A stretch of DNA of 61,119 bases from Helicobacter sp. (lineage in GTDB: Bacteria > Campylobacterota > Campylobacteria > Campylobacterales > Helicobacteraceae), in the NCBI RefSeq assembly GCF_014799995.1, contig NZ_JAAVGY010000043.1, positions 1 through 61,119 on the forward strand, written 5' to 3'. The position numbers were made by a program, and so were the translations under genes. Under the pieces are notes generated by a model that searched no databases, was not told the origin of the DNA, and worked only from the letters and a program-made list of their open reading frames with translations. Shown piece after piece: positions 1 to 7,984 of the stretch; position 1 is the stretch's first letter, and the number at the start of each line of letters is the position of its first letter.

Positions 1-155
1 AAAAACAAATTAAAATCTTGGGCTGTAAAATTTGTAAATGTGAAAGTATTAATTTCATTCCCATACTTTAACTTTGCACTTGTTCGTCTATCACTAATTA
101 GATTCAAAACATATCCTTTGATAAAGCTATCATAACCAAAATCAATCAAATACAT
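1..155 (-). CDS. Partial unknown protein (N-terminal 51 codons)
   Basis: An open frame runs from an ATG at 155 off the left edge with no stop. The protein begins MYLIDFGYDSFIKGYVLNL and continues for 51 codons. A purine-rich AAAAGGG lies about 6 bases before the ATG. It is transcribed divergently from motA. I do not recognise the family, and no signal peptide or membrane segment is visible in this fragment. It is too short to exclude chance, but the uninterrupted frame and plausible start favour a real gene. Confidence 0.45.
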   Translation of the reverse strand, partial: MYLIDFGYDSFIKGYVLNLISDRRTSAKLKYGNEINTFTFTNFTAQDFNLF

Positions 156-295
156 TTGAAACCCTTTTTTGTGATAAATTTTTTAAAGATAATTTAAACA
201 AATTTTAACACAATAAAGTTTAAAATTTATGTTTTGGAATCAAAATTATGTTTTAGGGTTAAATTTCTATCTACTCTTTATAAGGAAGTGTGCGT

Positions 296-1060
296 ATGGA
301 TTTAGGGTCAGTTGCAGGAATTTCATTGTCGCTAATATTATTAGGCACAGCGATGGCACTTGGTGTAGGGATTATGCCATATTTTGACGTTCCCTCTATT
401 TTGATTACTGTGGGGGGTTCTATCACGAGTTTGCTTATTGCTTACAAAATGGAAAGTATGAAAAAGTTTTTCACTTACTTTATGATTGCTTTCAAACCTC
501 AAACTTTTGATGTCCCGGGACTTATTAAAAAACTCGTAGATTACTCTACACAAGCAAGACGCGATGGGATTCTCTCTTTGGAACAACAGTCTAACCAAGA
601 AGAAAACGAATTTCTAAAACGTGGGCTCAATATGGCGATTGATGGCGCAGAACCTGATAGCATTCGTGATTTACTAGAAACAGATATGGATAGAACTTTA
701 GAAAGACATAAAGACAATGCGGGTATCTTTGATACTTGGGCGGCTTTTGCTGGTTCGTATGGAATGCTAGGGACTTTGATTGGTTTGGTTGCGATGCTCT
801 TGAATATGTCCGACCCTGCCTCTATTGGACCTGCGATGGCGGTTGCCTTGCTGACTACTTTCTATGGTTCATTCGTTGGAAATGTTGTAGGTTCGCCCAT
901 TGCCAATATTTTAAAAGTGCGTGCCGCAGATGAGGCATTAGTCAAACTTCTTATTATAGAGGGGATTATGTCTATCCAAGCGGGAGATAACCCGCGTGCG
1001 CTTGAAGCAAAATTGCTCACATTCTTACCACCAAATCAACGCGTAAGCCAATTTGAATAA
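296..1060 (+). CDS. motA: Flagellar motor stator protein MotA
   Basis: MotA is the inner-membrane stator subunit that, with MotB, conducts ions and drives flagellar rotation. The protein opens MDLGSVAGISLSLILLG and has four hydrophobic segments: two in the first 60 residues, and two near residues 150-205 around the conserved stretch GSYGMLGTLIGLVAML. The cytoplasmic loop between them is charged, as expected. I chose the ATG at 296 because AAGGA lies 8 bases upstream; a GTG two codons earlier has no better site. The length (254 residues) is normal. motB follows after 10 bases, so the two are co-transcribed. Confidence 0.95.
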   Translation: MDLGSVAGISLSLILLGTAMALGVGIMPYFDVPSILITVGGSITSLLIAYKMESMKKFFTYFMIAFKPQTFDVPGLIKKLVDYSTQARRDGILSLEQQSNQEENEFLKRGLNMAIDGAEPDSIRDLLETDMDRTLERHKDNAGIFDTWAAFAGSYGMLGTLIGLVAMLLNMSDPASIGPAMAVALLTTFYGSFVGNVVGSPIANILKVRAADEALVKLLIIEGIMSIQAGDNPRALEAKLLTFLPPNQRVSQFE

Positions 1061-1070
1061 AGATTTGTAA

Positions 1071-2009
1071 ATGGCAAATCGTTGTCCGCCCTGTGATTGC
1101 CCTCAAGTTCTGCCGCTTTGGCTTGGAACTTATGGCGATATGGTTACTTTGATTCTAACTTTCTTTATTCTGATTCTCTCAATGGTAACTTTTGATGCAA
1201 AAAAACTCACCGAAGCCGAAGGAAGTATGAAAGGCTCAATGTCGTTGCTTAGCGGGGGAATCAAAATAGAGCCAGACAATACGAGAATCCAACAACAAGC
1301 TGATATGACAACCGAACCCGAGAGTGCAGACGAAGTAAAACAAATCGAAAGCGAAATCCTAGATTTCAAAGAAAACATTCGCGTTTCTTTGGGACCATCT
1401 AATATCGTTGATGATGGGAGCGAGGGCTTTATCTTGCGTTTTAGTGGAAAGCTGCTTTTTGGACAAGGCGAAACAACACTTGAAGGTGAAGAGGAAATTT
1501 TATTTCTGAAGCGACTTGCATTAATCCTGCAAAAAATGCCTCCCAATCTACACGCCGATGTGATTGGCTATACTGATAATTCCCCCATAGTACCTACTGC
1601 AAAATATAAAGATGACATGGGCTTGAGTGCGCTTAGGGCTTTGAATGTCTCTAAGATTTTAATAGAAAATAAAGTCAATCCCAAAAAACTCACTTCTCTT
1701 GGCAATGGAGCAAGTCGCTTTGTCCTTCCAAATACAAGCGAAGAGAATCGCGCGAGCAATCGGCGCGTGGAATTTAGATTTTATCCTGATGATAGACTTC
1801 TGCATAAAACACAAAATATTTTAGATAGAACGATTCAACAAAACTATCTCAACCAGCAAGAAAACCAAGAAAATAATATAGAATCACCAACTCAAGAACC
1901 AAACAGGCAAAATGACACAATACAAAACCCTATGCAAACATCGCAAAATAAATCCAATCCCCAGCATAACACAATGGATTCTTTTGTGTATCTAGCAAGA
2001 GAATTTTAA
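1071..2009 (+). CDS. motB: Flagellar motor stator protein MotB
   Basis: MotB anchors the stator to peptidoglycan and supplies the ion-binding aspartate. A single membrane segment (about residues 15-40, GTYGDMVTLILTFFILILS) carries the conserved Asp. The OmpA-like peptidoglycan-binding domain spans roughly 135-245 and ends in the typical NRRVEFRF. After it comes a Gln/Asn-rich tail of about 65 residues that ordinary MotB proteins lack. The stop codon overlaps the fliP start by one base (TAATG), which implies translational coupling. The N-terminus is Cys-rich (CPPCDCP), as in other epsilonproteobacterial MotB. Confidence 0.93.
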   Translation: MANRCPPCDCPQVLPLWLGTYGDMVTLILTFFILILSMVTFDAKKLTEAEGSMKGSMSLLSGGIKIEPDNTRIQQQADMTTEPESADEVKQIESEILDFKENIRVSLGPSNIVDDGSEGFILRFSGKLLFGQGETTLEGEEEILFLKRLALILQKMPPNLHADVIGYTDNSPIVPTAKYKDDMGLSALRALNVSKILIENKVNPKKLTSLGNGASRFVLPNTSEENRASNRRVEFRFYPDDRLLHKTQNILDRTIQQNYLNQQENQENNIESPTQEPNRQNDTIQNPMQTSQNKSNPQHNTMDSFVYLAREF

Positions 2010-2761
2010 TGGCGCGATTCCTATTTATTTTGCTTTTTAGCGCACTCTCGCTTTGGGCAGCACCTCCGCCCTTACCTCAAAGCCCCACGATTCCAACGGT
2101 AGACCTTACTCTAAGCGCACCGACAGAGCCGGGAGACTTGGTTGCGACACTCAATATTGTCGTCATTCTAACGCTTCTTGTTTTAGCACCTTCTTTGATT
2201 TTAATGGCGACAAGTTTCGCTAGAATCCTAGTCGTCCTCGCATTTTTGCGCACCGCAATGGGAACACAACAATCCCCCCCCACACAACTTTTAGTTTCCT
2301 TTGCCTTGATTTTGACAATTTTCATTATGGAGCCCGTAGCCAAAGACGCCTACAATCAAGGCATAGAACCCTACATTGCCAAAGAAATCCCCTATGATGA
2401 AGCATTTTTACGCGCTTCTCAACCCTTTAAGGACTTTATGATTCGCAACACACGTCCGAAAGACTTGGCATTATTCTATCGTATTCGCAATATTGAAAAT
2501 CCCCAAAGTGCGCAAGATGTCCCCCTAAGTATCGCCTTGCCCGCATTTATCATTAGCGAAATGAAAACTGCATTTCAAATTGGATTCCTGCTCTATCTGC
2601 CTTTCTTGGTGATTGATATGGTGATTAGTTCTATTCTAATGGCAATGGGAATGATGATGCTACCTCCTACAATGATTTCATTGCCCTTTAAAATCCTAGT
2701 TTTTATTTTGGTAGATGGCTTTAATTTACTCACGATGAATTTAGTACAAAGCTTTCGGTAG
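2009..2761 (+). CDS. fliP: Flagellar export gate protein FliP
   Basis: FliP is a core membrane component of the flagellar type III export gate. An N-terminal signal peptide (MARFLFILLFSALSLWA) is followed by four hydrophobic segments. The conserved region around FARILVVLAFLRTAMGTQQ and the end DGFNLLTMNLVQSF are typical of the family. The length, 250 residues, is normal. The start overlaps the motB stop. A C8 tract at 2274-2281 lies within the codons for Ser-Pro-Pro and is in frame here, so the gene is in the ON state. A one-base slip would truncate it near residue 95. Confidence 0.95.
   Translation: MARFLFILLFSALSLWAAPPPLPQSPTIPTVDLTLSAPTEPGDLVATLNIVVILTLLVLAPSLILMATSFARILVVLAFLRTAMGTQQSPPTQLLVSFALILTIFIMEPVAKDAYNQGIEPYIAKEIPYDEAFLRASQPFKDFMIRNTRPKDLALFYRIRNIENPQSAQDVPLSIALPAFIISEMKTAFQIGFLLYLPFLVIDMVISSILMAMGMMMLPPTMISLPFKILVFILVDGFNLLTMNLVQSFR
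2274..2281 (+). repeat. C8 homopolymer inside fliP
   Basis: Eight consecutive C residues lie inside the fliP coding frame. H. pylori fliP carries a short C tract whose length change switches motility on and off (established for that species). In this window the count keeps the frame open. Confidence 0.85.
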
Positions 2762-2763
2762 CA

Positions 2764-3891
2764 ATGACTTGTAAATATTTTGGGAAATGTGGCGGCTGCA
2801 CAGGAGAGAGTTTAGAATCCAAAATCACACAAACAAGCCAACTGCTTGGAATAAAGGATTTTGAAGTCTTTAGCATTGAGGATTTAGGATTTAGGGCACG
2901 TGCAGAGCTTGGAATCTATCATTTAGAAGACAAAATACATTTTGCTATGCGCTCTTTAGGAGGTACTACAAAAAGCCAAAAAACAAGCTTTGTTTGTATA
3001 GAAAATTGTCAAAATCTAGTTTTAGAGATTCAAAGAACACTGCCTATTCTATGCAATCTTTTAAATCGCGTGGAATTTACAGAGCTAAAAGAACATCTCT
3101 TTAGTTTAGAGATTCTCTCAACACAAACCCATTCCCTCTTATTGAGCCTCATTTATCACAAAAAATTAGAAAAGTCTTGGGAGCAGCTAGCGGAAACTCT
3201 GCGCCAAGAATTGCAACTTGCTTTGAATCTTGAAATTCATCTGATTGGACGCTCCAAAGGTATTAAACTTATCGTAGGCAAAGATTATTTGACGCAATCC
3301 CTAACGATTCTTGGCAAAACCTATCTTTATCGCTACTTTGAGGGGACTTTCACACAACCCAATCCGCAAATCAATGCACAAATGATTACTTGGATTTTGC
3401 ACCATTTAAGCGATTCTCACTCTCAAGATTTACTAGAAATGTATTGCGGTTGTGGAAACTTTACGATTCCTCTTGCACAAAAATTTCGCCAAGTACTTGC
3501 GACTGAAATTTCTAAAACCTCTATCAAAGCCGCACAATTTGCCGCACAAGCTAATCAAGCAACCAATATCCATTTTATCCGCTTAAGCGGAACAGAATGT
3601 ATAGAGGCTCTCAATCGTGTGAGAGAATTTCAACGTTTAAGAGAGATTGATTTGGATTCTTTTTGTTTTGGTGCGGTATTGATTGACCCACCACGCGCAG
3701 GTTTAGGGGTGGAAGTCTGTCGATTCCTACAACGATTCCCAACCATTATCTACATTTCTTGCAATCCTATCAGCCTAAAGCAAGATTTAGAGATTCTAAC
3801 ACAAACACACAAGATTTTGCATACCGCCTTTTTTGACCAATTTCCCCATACCAAACATTTAGAATCGGGAATGATTTTGCAACTCAAATAA
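2764..3891 (+). CDS. trmA: tRNA (uracil-5-)-methyltransferase TrmA
   Basis: TrmA makes m5U54 in the tRNA T-loop using S-adenosylmethionine. The 375-residue protein matches the family in its central part (HLIGRSK, GTFTQPNPQINAQM), the SAM-binding ELLEMYCGCGNFTIPLAQ-like stretch, IDPPRAGL, and the catalytic ISCNP near residue 335. The C-terminal FDQFPHTKHLESGM is also typical. It differs from E. coli TrmA by an N-terminal Cys motif (C3-x5-C9-x2-C12, with further Cys near residues 75-80). That motif resembles the [4Fe-4S] site of the related rRNA enzyme RlmD. It follows fliP by 2 bases and converges on trmL. Confidence 0.88.
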   Translation: MTCKYFGKCGGCTGESLESKITQTSQLLGIKDFEVFSIEDLGFRARAELGIYHLEDKIHFAMRSLGGTTKSQKTSFVCIENCQNLVLEIQRTLPILCNLLNRVEFTELKEHLFSLEILSTQTHSLLLSLIYHKKLEKSWEQLAETLRQELQLALNLEIHLIGRSKGIKLIVGKDYLTQSLTILGKTYLYRYFEGTFTQPNPQINAQMITWILHHLSDSHSQDLLEMYCGCGNFTIPLAQKFRQVLATEISKTSIKAAQFAAQANQATNIHFIRLSGTECIEALNRVREFQRLREIDLDSFCFGAVLIDPPRAGLGVEVCRFLQRFPTIIYISCNPISLKQDLEILTQTHKILHTAFFDQFPHTKHLESGMILQLK

Positions 3892-3930
3892 TCATAGCAC
3901 AACGAGTAAGATTTCTAGTAATAAATCAGA

Positions 3931-4395
3931 CTACAAATTGCTTAAATCTCTTTGGCGGATTCCCTCATAAAGCACAATCCCAACACTTGTCGCGAGATTC
4001 AAACTACGTGCATTATTCTTCATTGGAATCGTATAACACGATTCTTGATTGGCTTTTAATATCTCTTCGCTAAGCCCGGCATCTTCGCGTCCAAAGTGCA
4101 AGTATGCCCCATATTGCAATGGAGCTTGATAATAAGGAGAAATGGCTTTGGTTGTCAGAAAGAAATGCGGAATCTGCAACAATGGAGAATCCCAAAATGC
4201 GTGCAAACTCTCCCATTCATAGACTTCCAAATCTTTCCAATAGTCCATACCTGCGCGCTTCAACTCTTTTTGAGAAAGATGAAAGCCAAGCGGGTGAATC
4301 AAATGCAACACCGAATCACTTGCAAAACAAAGTCTGCCAATATTTCCTGTATTCTGTGGGATACGAGGCTCGTGTAACACAATATGGAATCGCAA
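3931..4395 (-). CDS. trmL: tRNA (cytidine/uridine-2'-O-)-methyltransferase TrmL
   Basis: This is a SPOUT-class enzyme that 2'-O-methylates the wobble base (position 34) of tRNA-Leu isoacceptors. The 154-residue protein has the family N-terminus VLHEPRIPQNTGNIGRLC, then HPLGFHLS and RAGMDYW. The knot region includes FGREDAGL and IPMKNNARSLNLATSVGIVLYE, which forms the SAM site. The start is a TTG at 4395 preceded by GAGGGG and GAGGA. The gene begins 3 bases after the stop of the upstream unknown gene, so they form an operon. Confidence 0.92.
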   Translation of the reverse strand: MRFHIVLHEPRIPQNTGNIGRLCFASDSVLHLIHPLGFHLSQKELKRAGMDYWKDLEVYEWESLHAFWDSPLLQIPHFFLTTKAISPYYQAPLQYGAYLHFGREDAGLSEEILKANQESCYTIPMKNNARSLNLATSVGIVLYEGIRQRDLSNL

Positions 4396-4398
4396 TCC

Positions 4399-4884
4399 TC
4401 ACCCCTCAATATTTAAAGGAAAAGGTGTAGCGGGATTATCGGGTATAGATTCTGTCTCTTGAATAGAGTCTTTGGAATCTTTTTTTGATTGTACTTTCTC
4501 CTTTGGTTTTTGAATCTCTTGATGTTTAGGAGATTGGGAGGGCTGCGCTAGAGAGTCTTTTTTATTGATTTTGGATTCTTTTTTGTGATACATTCTGCCT
4601 ATTTTGGATTCTTGAGCAGGCTCTTTTGGATTCCCTTGATTGGAATCTTGAACTTTTTGACAAAGCAGGCTGTTTGTTTGAGAGTCTTGTAGAAACTGCA
4701 CCTTAGAATAAATAGCTTCCCCTCTTATTAGGGCTTTGAAAATTAACGCAAGCGCATTGGCATTAGCCTTGCAAAACTTACCCAAATGATATTTCATAAT
4801 ATTTGTACGTATTGCGTTGATTTCTTCGGTTTTTTGTTCGTTTGATTCTTGATGTATGCTGATTATTGAATCTTCTTTAGCCAC
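4399..4884 (-). CDS. Unknown protein with Lys/Ser/Gln-rich C-terminal half
   Basis: A 161-residue protein that I do not recognise. Residues 1-90 look folded, with a helical segment around KYHLGKFCKANANALALIFKA. The remaining half is low complexity, rich in Lys, Ser, Asp, Gln and Pro, and probably disordered. The start is a GTG at 4884 with GGAG about 10 bases upstream. An out-of-frame ATG with better spacing encodes only eight residues, so the true start is uncertain. It sits directly upstream of trmL, with a 3-base gap. Confidence 0.6.
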   Translation of the reverse strand: MAKEDSIISIHQESNEQKTEEINAIRTNIMKYHLGKFCKANANALALIFKALIRGEAIYSKVQFLQDSQTNSLLCQKVQDSNQGNPKEPAQESKIGRMYHKKESKINKKDSLAQPSQSPKHQEIQKPKEKVQSKKDSKDSIQETESIPDNPATPFPLNIEG

Positions 4885-4919
4885 TGCATAATTTCTCCAA
4901 AAAGAGAAATTATAACATA

Positions 4920-5399
4920 TTAAGAGCGTTTATTGGCAAGTTCTATACGCGCTTTTTTGCGATTGAGTGCCTTTTCAAAACGTCTTTTCTCTGCTTCTGT
5001 TTTTGGCTCTAGTGGTGGTGCTGGGACAGGCTTACCATTTTCATCTACACACACCATTGTGAAATAAGCACTATTCGTGTGCATTACGGTGCGCTTATGA
5101 ATGTCCTCTGCAATCACTTTGATTCCAACTTCAAGTGAAGTTTTACCTGTATAATTCACGGAAGCCAAAAAAGTTACAAGACTTCCCACTTCAATAGGAT
5201 ATTTAAAGGTTACTCTATCCACTGACAGAGTTACAACATATTTCCCACAATAACGAGAGGCACAAGCGTACGCAACTTGGTCAAGGAGTTTTAGCAAATC
5301 TCCCCCATGCACCCTACCCTTAAAGTTTGCTACTGCTGGAGTCATCAACACAGACATTGTAAGCGACTTAATATCAAACACATTTTCCATATTATCCAT
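4920..5399 (-). CDS. Hotdog-fold acyl-CoA thioesterase (YciA/HP0496-like)
   Basis: This enzyme hydrolyses acyl-CoA thioesters in the cytoplasm. The protein has 159 residues. The hotdog signature lies near residues 20-50, with VANFKGRVHGGDLLKLLDQVA: the Asn and the HGGDLLKLLD helix carry the catalytic Asp. The second strand region is VTLSVDRVTFKYPIEVGSLV. A basic C-terminal tail (residues 130-159) follows a Pro-rich linker. The ATG at 5399 has GGAG about 7 bases upstream. It is divergent from murG. The family is clear; the physiological substrate is not. Confidence 0.88.
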   Translation of the reverse strand: MDNMENVFDIKSLTMSVLMTPAVANFKGRVHGGDLLKLLDQVAYACASRYCGKYVVTLSVDRVTFKYPIEVGSLVTFLASVNYTGKTSLEVGIKVIAEDIHKRTVMHTNSAYFTMVCVDENGKPVPAPPLEPKTEAEKRRFEKALNRKKARIELANKRS

Positions 5400-5542
5400 A
5401 ACATTCTCCTAAAATTAATCCTGCTTATCTTAGCATTTTTTTGCAATATTTCAATAAAAAGTATCAAAAAAGTTTAACTTTTTAAAAACTCTTATGATTT
5501 TGGATTCATTTTATTCCACTATACCCTAAAAGTGTGAAGCTA

Positions 5543-5562
5543 TGTTACAATTTGGATAAAAT
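5543..5562 (+). promoter_or_regulatory. Candidate promoter for murG
   Basis: Two overlapping -10-like sequences lie 25-45 bases before the murG start: an extended TGTTACAAT and TAAAAT. No clear -35 box is visible, which is usual for epsilonproteobacterial sigma-70 promoters. Confidence 0.35.
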
Positions 5563-5586
5563 TTCAAAAACTTTATAGGATTCAAG

Positions 5587-6726
5587 ATGAAAGTAGTGAT
5601 TACCGGAGGCGGTACAGGAGGACACCTAAGCGTAGCAAAAGCCTTTTTAGAAGAGTTCCACAAACAAGGTTTTGAATGCCTTTTCATCGGCTCTGTTAAT
5701 GGTCAAGACAAAGCATATTTTGAACAAGAATCTCGTTTCAAACAAAAATTTTTCTTAGAAACTTCTGGTGTTGTCAATAAAAAAGGCTTGGGCAAATTAC
5801 AATCCTTATGGAAGCAAGCCAAAGCACTCAAACAAGCAATGAGAATCCTAAAAGAACAAGACAAAGTAGATTTTGTCTTATCTGTGGGTGGTTACTCTGC
5901 CGCGCCTACTGCTTTTGGGGCAGTGCTGCTTAGGATTCCGCTCTTTATCCACGAACAAAATGCGCAAATCGGGAGACTCAATAAGATTCTCAAACCCTAT
6001 GCAAAAATATTTTTTTCCTCTTATTTGCCATCCTCGCCCCTCAAATTTTATCCTGTAAGTCAAGTATTTTTTGCTCAAGCAAGGGTGCGTCAAAAAATAG
6101 AAAATTTGCTTTTTATGGGAGGCTCACAAGGTGCTAGAGCCATTAATAATTTCGCTCTAGCCTTAGCAGAAGACATTAAACAAAGAAAATTGCACATTTA
6201 TCACCAATGTGGCAAAACAGACTTTATGCGCGTGCTTGAAGAATATCTAAAACTCAATCTAAAAATAGGAATTCTGAAAGAAAGTGTAGAATCTCTAAAC
6301 GAGGTGGAATCTAAAAATTTACAAATTGGCACATTGGAGGAATTAGAAAATGTAGATGTTGTGCTCTTTGGCTTTAGCACACAAATGCCAAAGATTCTAA
6401 AGCAGTGCGATTTTGCGATTTGTCGTGCGGGGGCTAGCTCCTTGTGGGAATTATGCGCCAATGGCTTACCCGCACTCTTCGTGCCCTATCCTTATGCGGC
6501 AGGAAATCACCAATACTATAATGCGAAGTTTTTAGAAGAAAAAGGACTTGGATTTTTATGTTTGGAGCAAGACTTGTTTTGTGAAGTTTTATGGGATAGC
6601 TTGAAACTCTTAGAAGAGAGAATCTCGCAAATAAGTCAAGATTTGCAAAAAGAATGTTCAATGCAAGCCGTTAGGCAAATGAGTGATTGTATTGTTGCTA
6701 GCCTCAAAGGAATCAAGAATCTTTAA
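5587..6726 (+). CDS. murG: UDP-GlcNAc:undecaprenyl-PP-MurNAc-pentapeptide transferase MurG
   Basis: MurG adds GlcNAc to lipid I to make lipid II on the inner face of the membrane. The glycine-rich loop VVITGGGTGGHLSVAKA opens the GT-B N-domain. SVGGYSAAPTAFGA, HEQNAQIGRLNKIL and LLFMGGSQGARAINNF follow. The C-domain has the donor-binding CRAGASSLWELCANGLPALFVP and AAGNHQYYNA. The protein is 379 residues, slightly longer than average because of an insertion around residues 220-255. The ATG has AGGA about 7 bases upstream. The 3' end overlaps the convergent HD-domain gene by 14 bases. Confidence 0.95.
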   Translation: MKVVITGGGTGGHLSVAKAFLEEFHKQGFECLFIGSVNGQDKAYFEQESRFKQKFFLETSGVVNKKGLGKLQSLWKQAKALKQAMRILKEQDKVDFVLSVGGYSAAPTAFGAVLLRIPLFIHEQNAQIGRLNKILKPYAKIFFSSYLPSSPLKFYPVSQVFFAQARVRQKIENLLFMGGSQGARAINNFALALAEDIKQRKLHIYHQCGKTDFMRVLEEYLKLNLKIGILKESVESLNEVESKNLQIGTLEELENVDVVLFGFSTQMPKILKQCDFAICRAGASSLWELCANGLPALFVPYPYAAGNHQYYNAKFLEEKGLGFLCLEQDLFCEVLWDSLKLLEERISQISQDLQKECSMQAVRQMSDCIVASLKGIKNL

Positions 6727-7927
6727 ATTCTCTAAACAAATAACCCAAATCAATGCCTTTAAGGGATTTATCGTTATAACGATACTCTAAGTTTCTCGCA
6801 CCCTCTAATAACTCCTTACTTTTAATCCCGTGTTCAATGGAAATCTTTGCCTCCAAAAACGCACTCAAATGGTCGCAATATTTTAAAAATTCTCCAAAAA
6901 TTGGTTGCTTGGGCGATTCCGCTTCTATCTCTGCTAAAAACCCCTCTCCCTTATGAGAGCTAAAGATTACTTTTCCCTCTTTTTTATAACGATTACTAAA
7001 TTCACTTTGCGTATAATAAACAATTTCCTGCGCAATGGAATCTGGAACGATATTTAAAATCTTCTCTCTCACTGCCTCTTCTTCAATTTGTTTGATAAAC
7101 GCGTCTAAACCCTCTACATTTTTCTTGATTGGAGAAATAATATCACGCGTTAAGATTTCTGGCAAATCGTGAAATAATCCGCAAAGAAAATGTTGGATTT
7201 GCATTTCTTTAGAAAACCCCAAATCATAACCCAAAAGATAGGCACAAAGTGCCACGACAAGAGTATGTCCAAGCACGGAAGTGCAAGGCACGCGCGGCGT
7301 CTGACTCCAACGTTTTTGGAATCTCAACTGCCCAAACATATCCACAATCTCACGGAGTTCCTCATACATAATTTGTCGCATACCTGCTAGGGGATAATAT
7401 TCATGTACTTGTTTATCCAAAGCCTTTTTGATATTTTGGACATCATACATTGTGGGATTAAAATGATAGATAATATCAAATTCCCATTTGGAAGCATAAT
7501 AATGCGAAGCCTTTAGAATCTCTTTTTCAAGATTATCTACCTTTCCATAAAGATATTCTCGCATAGGCTCTAAAAAACCAAACCCTTCTAAATCCTCTTC
7601 TAATTGCGCACAAACAAAATCCACAAGGGCTTTATTATGCTGCTTGACTAACTTGTGAAAAACCGGCGGTTTAATATCTGTTAAGATAATGCGCTCAAAA
7701 AACTCATAGCAAAACTGCAAAATTAATCGCTCAAAATTAATTTCCTGCTTGTTTTCTAAGATTTCAAAATGCGCAAGCAAGTAGGCAATCACAATTTTAT
7801 GCGCTTGCTTATCAAGCTCTAAAAACTCAACCGGAGTTGCTTGGTCATTCCAACGGCGAATATTTGCCGCCACAAATATTTTATGCAAAAGTTCAAATCC
7901 TAATTTCGGCTTTTTAAGATGTTCCAT
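6713..7927 (-). CDS. HD-domain phosphohydrolase-like protein
   Basis: A 404-residue soluble protein. The centre (about residues 215-275) carries metal-binding HD-superfamily features: a histidine in LGHTLVVALCAY, and FLCGLFHDLPEILTRDIISP with the His-Asp pair and a later Asp. This resembles YfbR/5'-nucleotidase-type HD domains. The N-terminal 200 residues are helical and not recognised. Substrate unknown. It stands alone between convergent murG and upstream mnmE on the same strand, and the 14-base 3' overlap with murG suggests antisense pairing of the two messages. Confidence 0.8.
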   Translation of the reverse strand: MEHLKKPKLGFELLHKIFVAANIRRWNDQATPVEFLELDKQAHKIVIAYLLAHFEILENKQEINFERLILQFCYEFFERIILTDIKPPVFHKLVKQHNKALVDFVCAQLEEDLEGFGFLEPMREYLYGKVDNLEKEILKASHYYASKWEFDIIYHFNPTMYDVQNIKKALDKQVHEYYPLAGMRQIMYEELREIVDMFGQLRFQKRWSQTPRVPCTSVLGHTLVVALCAYLLGYDLGFSKEMQIQHFLCGLFHDLPEILTRDIISPIKKNVEGLDAFIKQIEEEAVREKILNIVPDSIAQEIVYYTQSEFSNRYKKEGKVIFSSHKGEGFLAEIEAESPKQPIFGEFLKYCDHLSAFLEAKISIEHGIKSKELLEGARNLEYRYNDKSLKGIDLGYLFREFKDS

Positions 7928-7984
7928 AATCTATTCCCCTTTGATTTTTTCAATTATACCAAAGTTTATAGAATCCAAACTCTC

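Noticed and set aside
411..416. G6 run in motA as a phase-variation tract
   Set aside because: Six bases is too short to argue for slippage, and the frame is intact.
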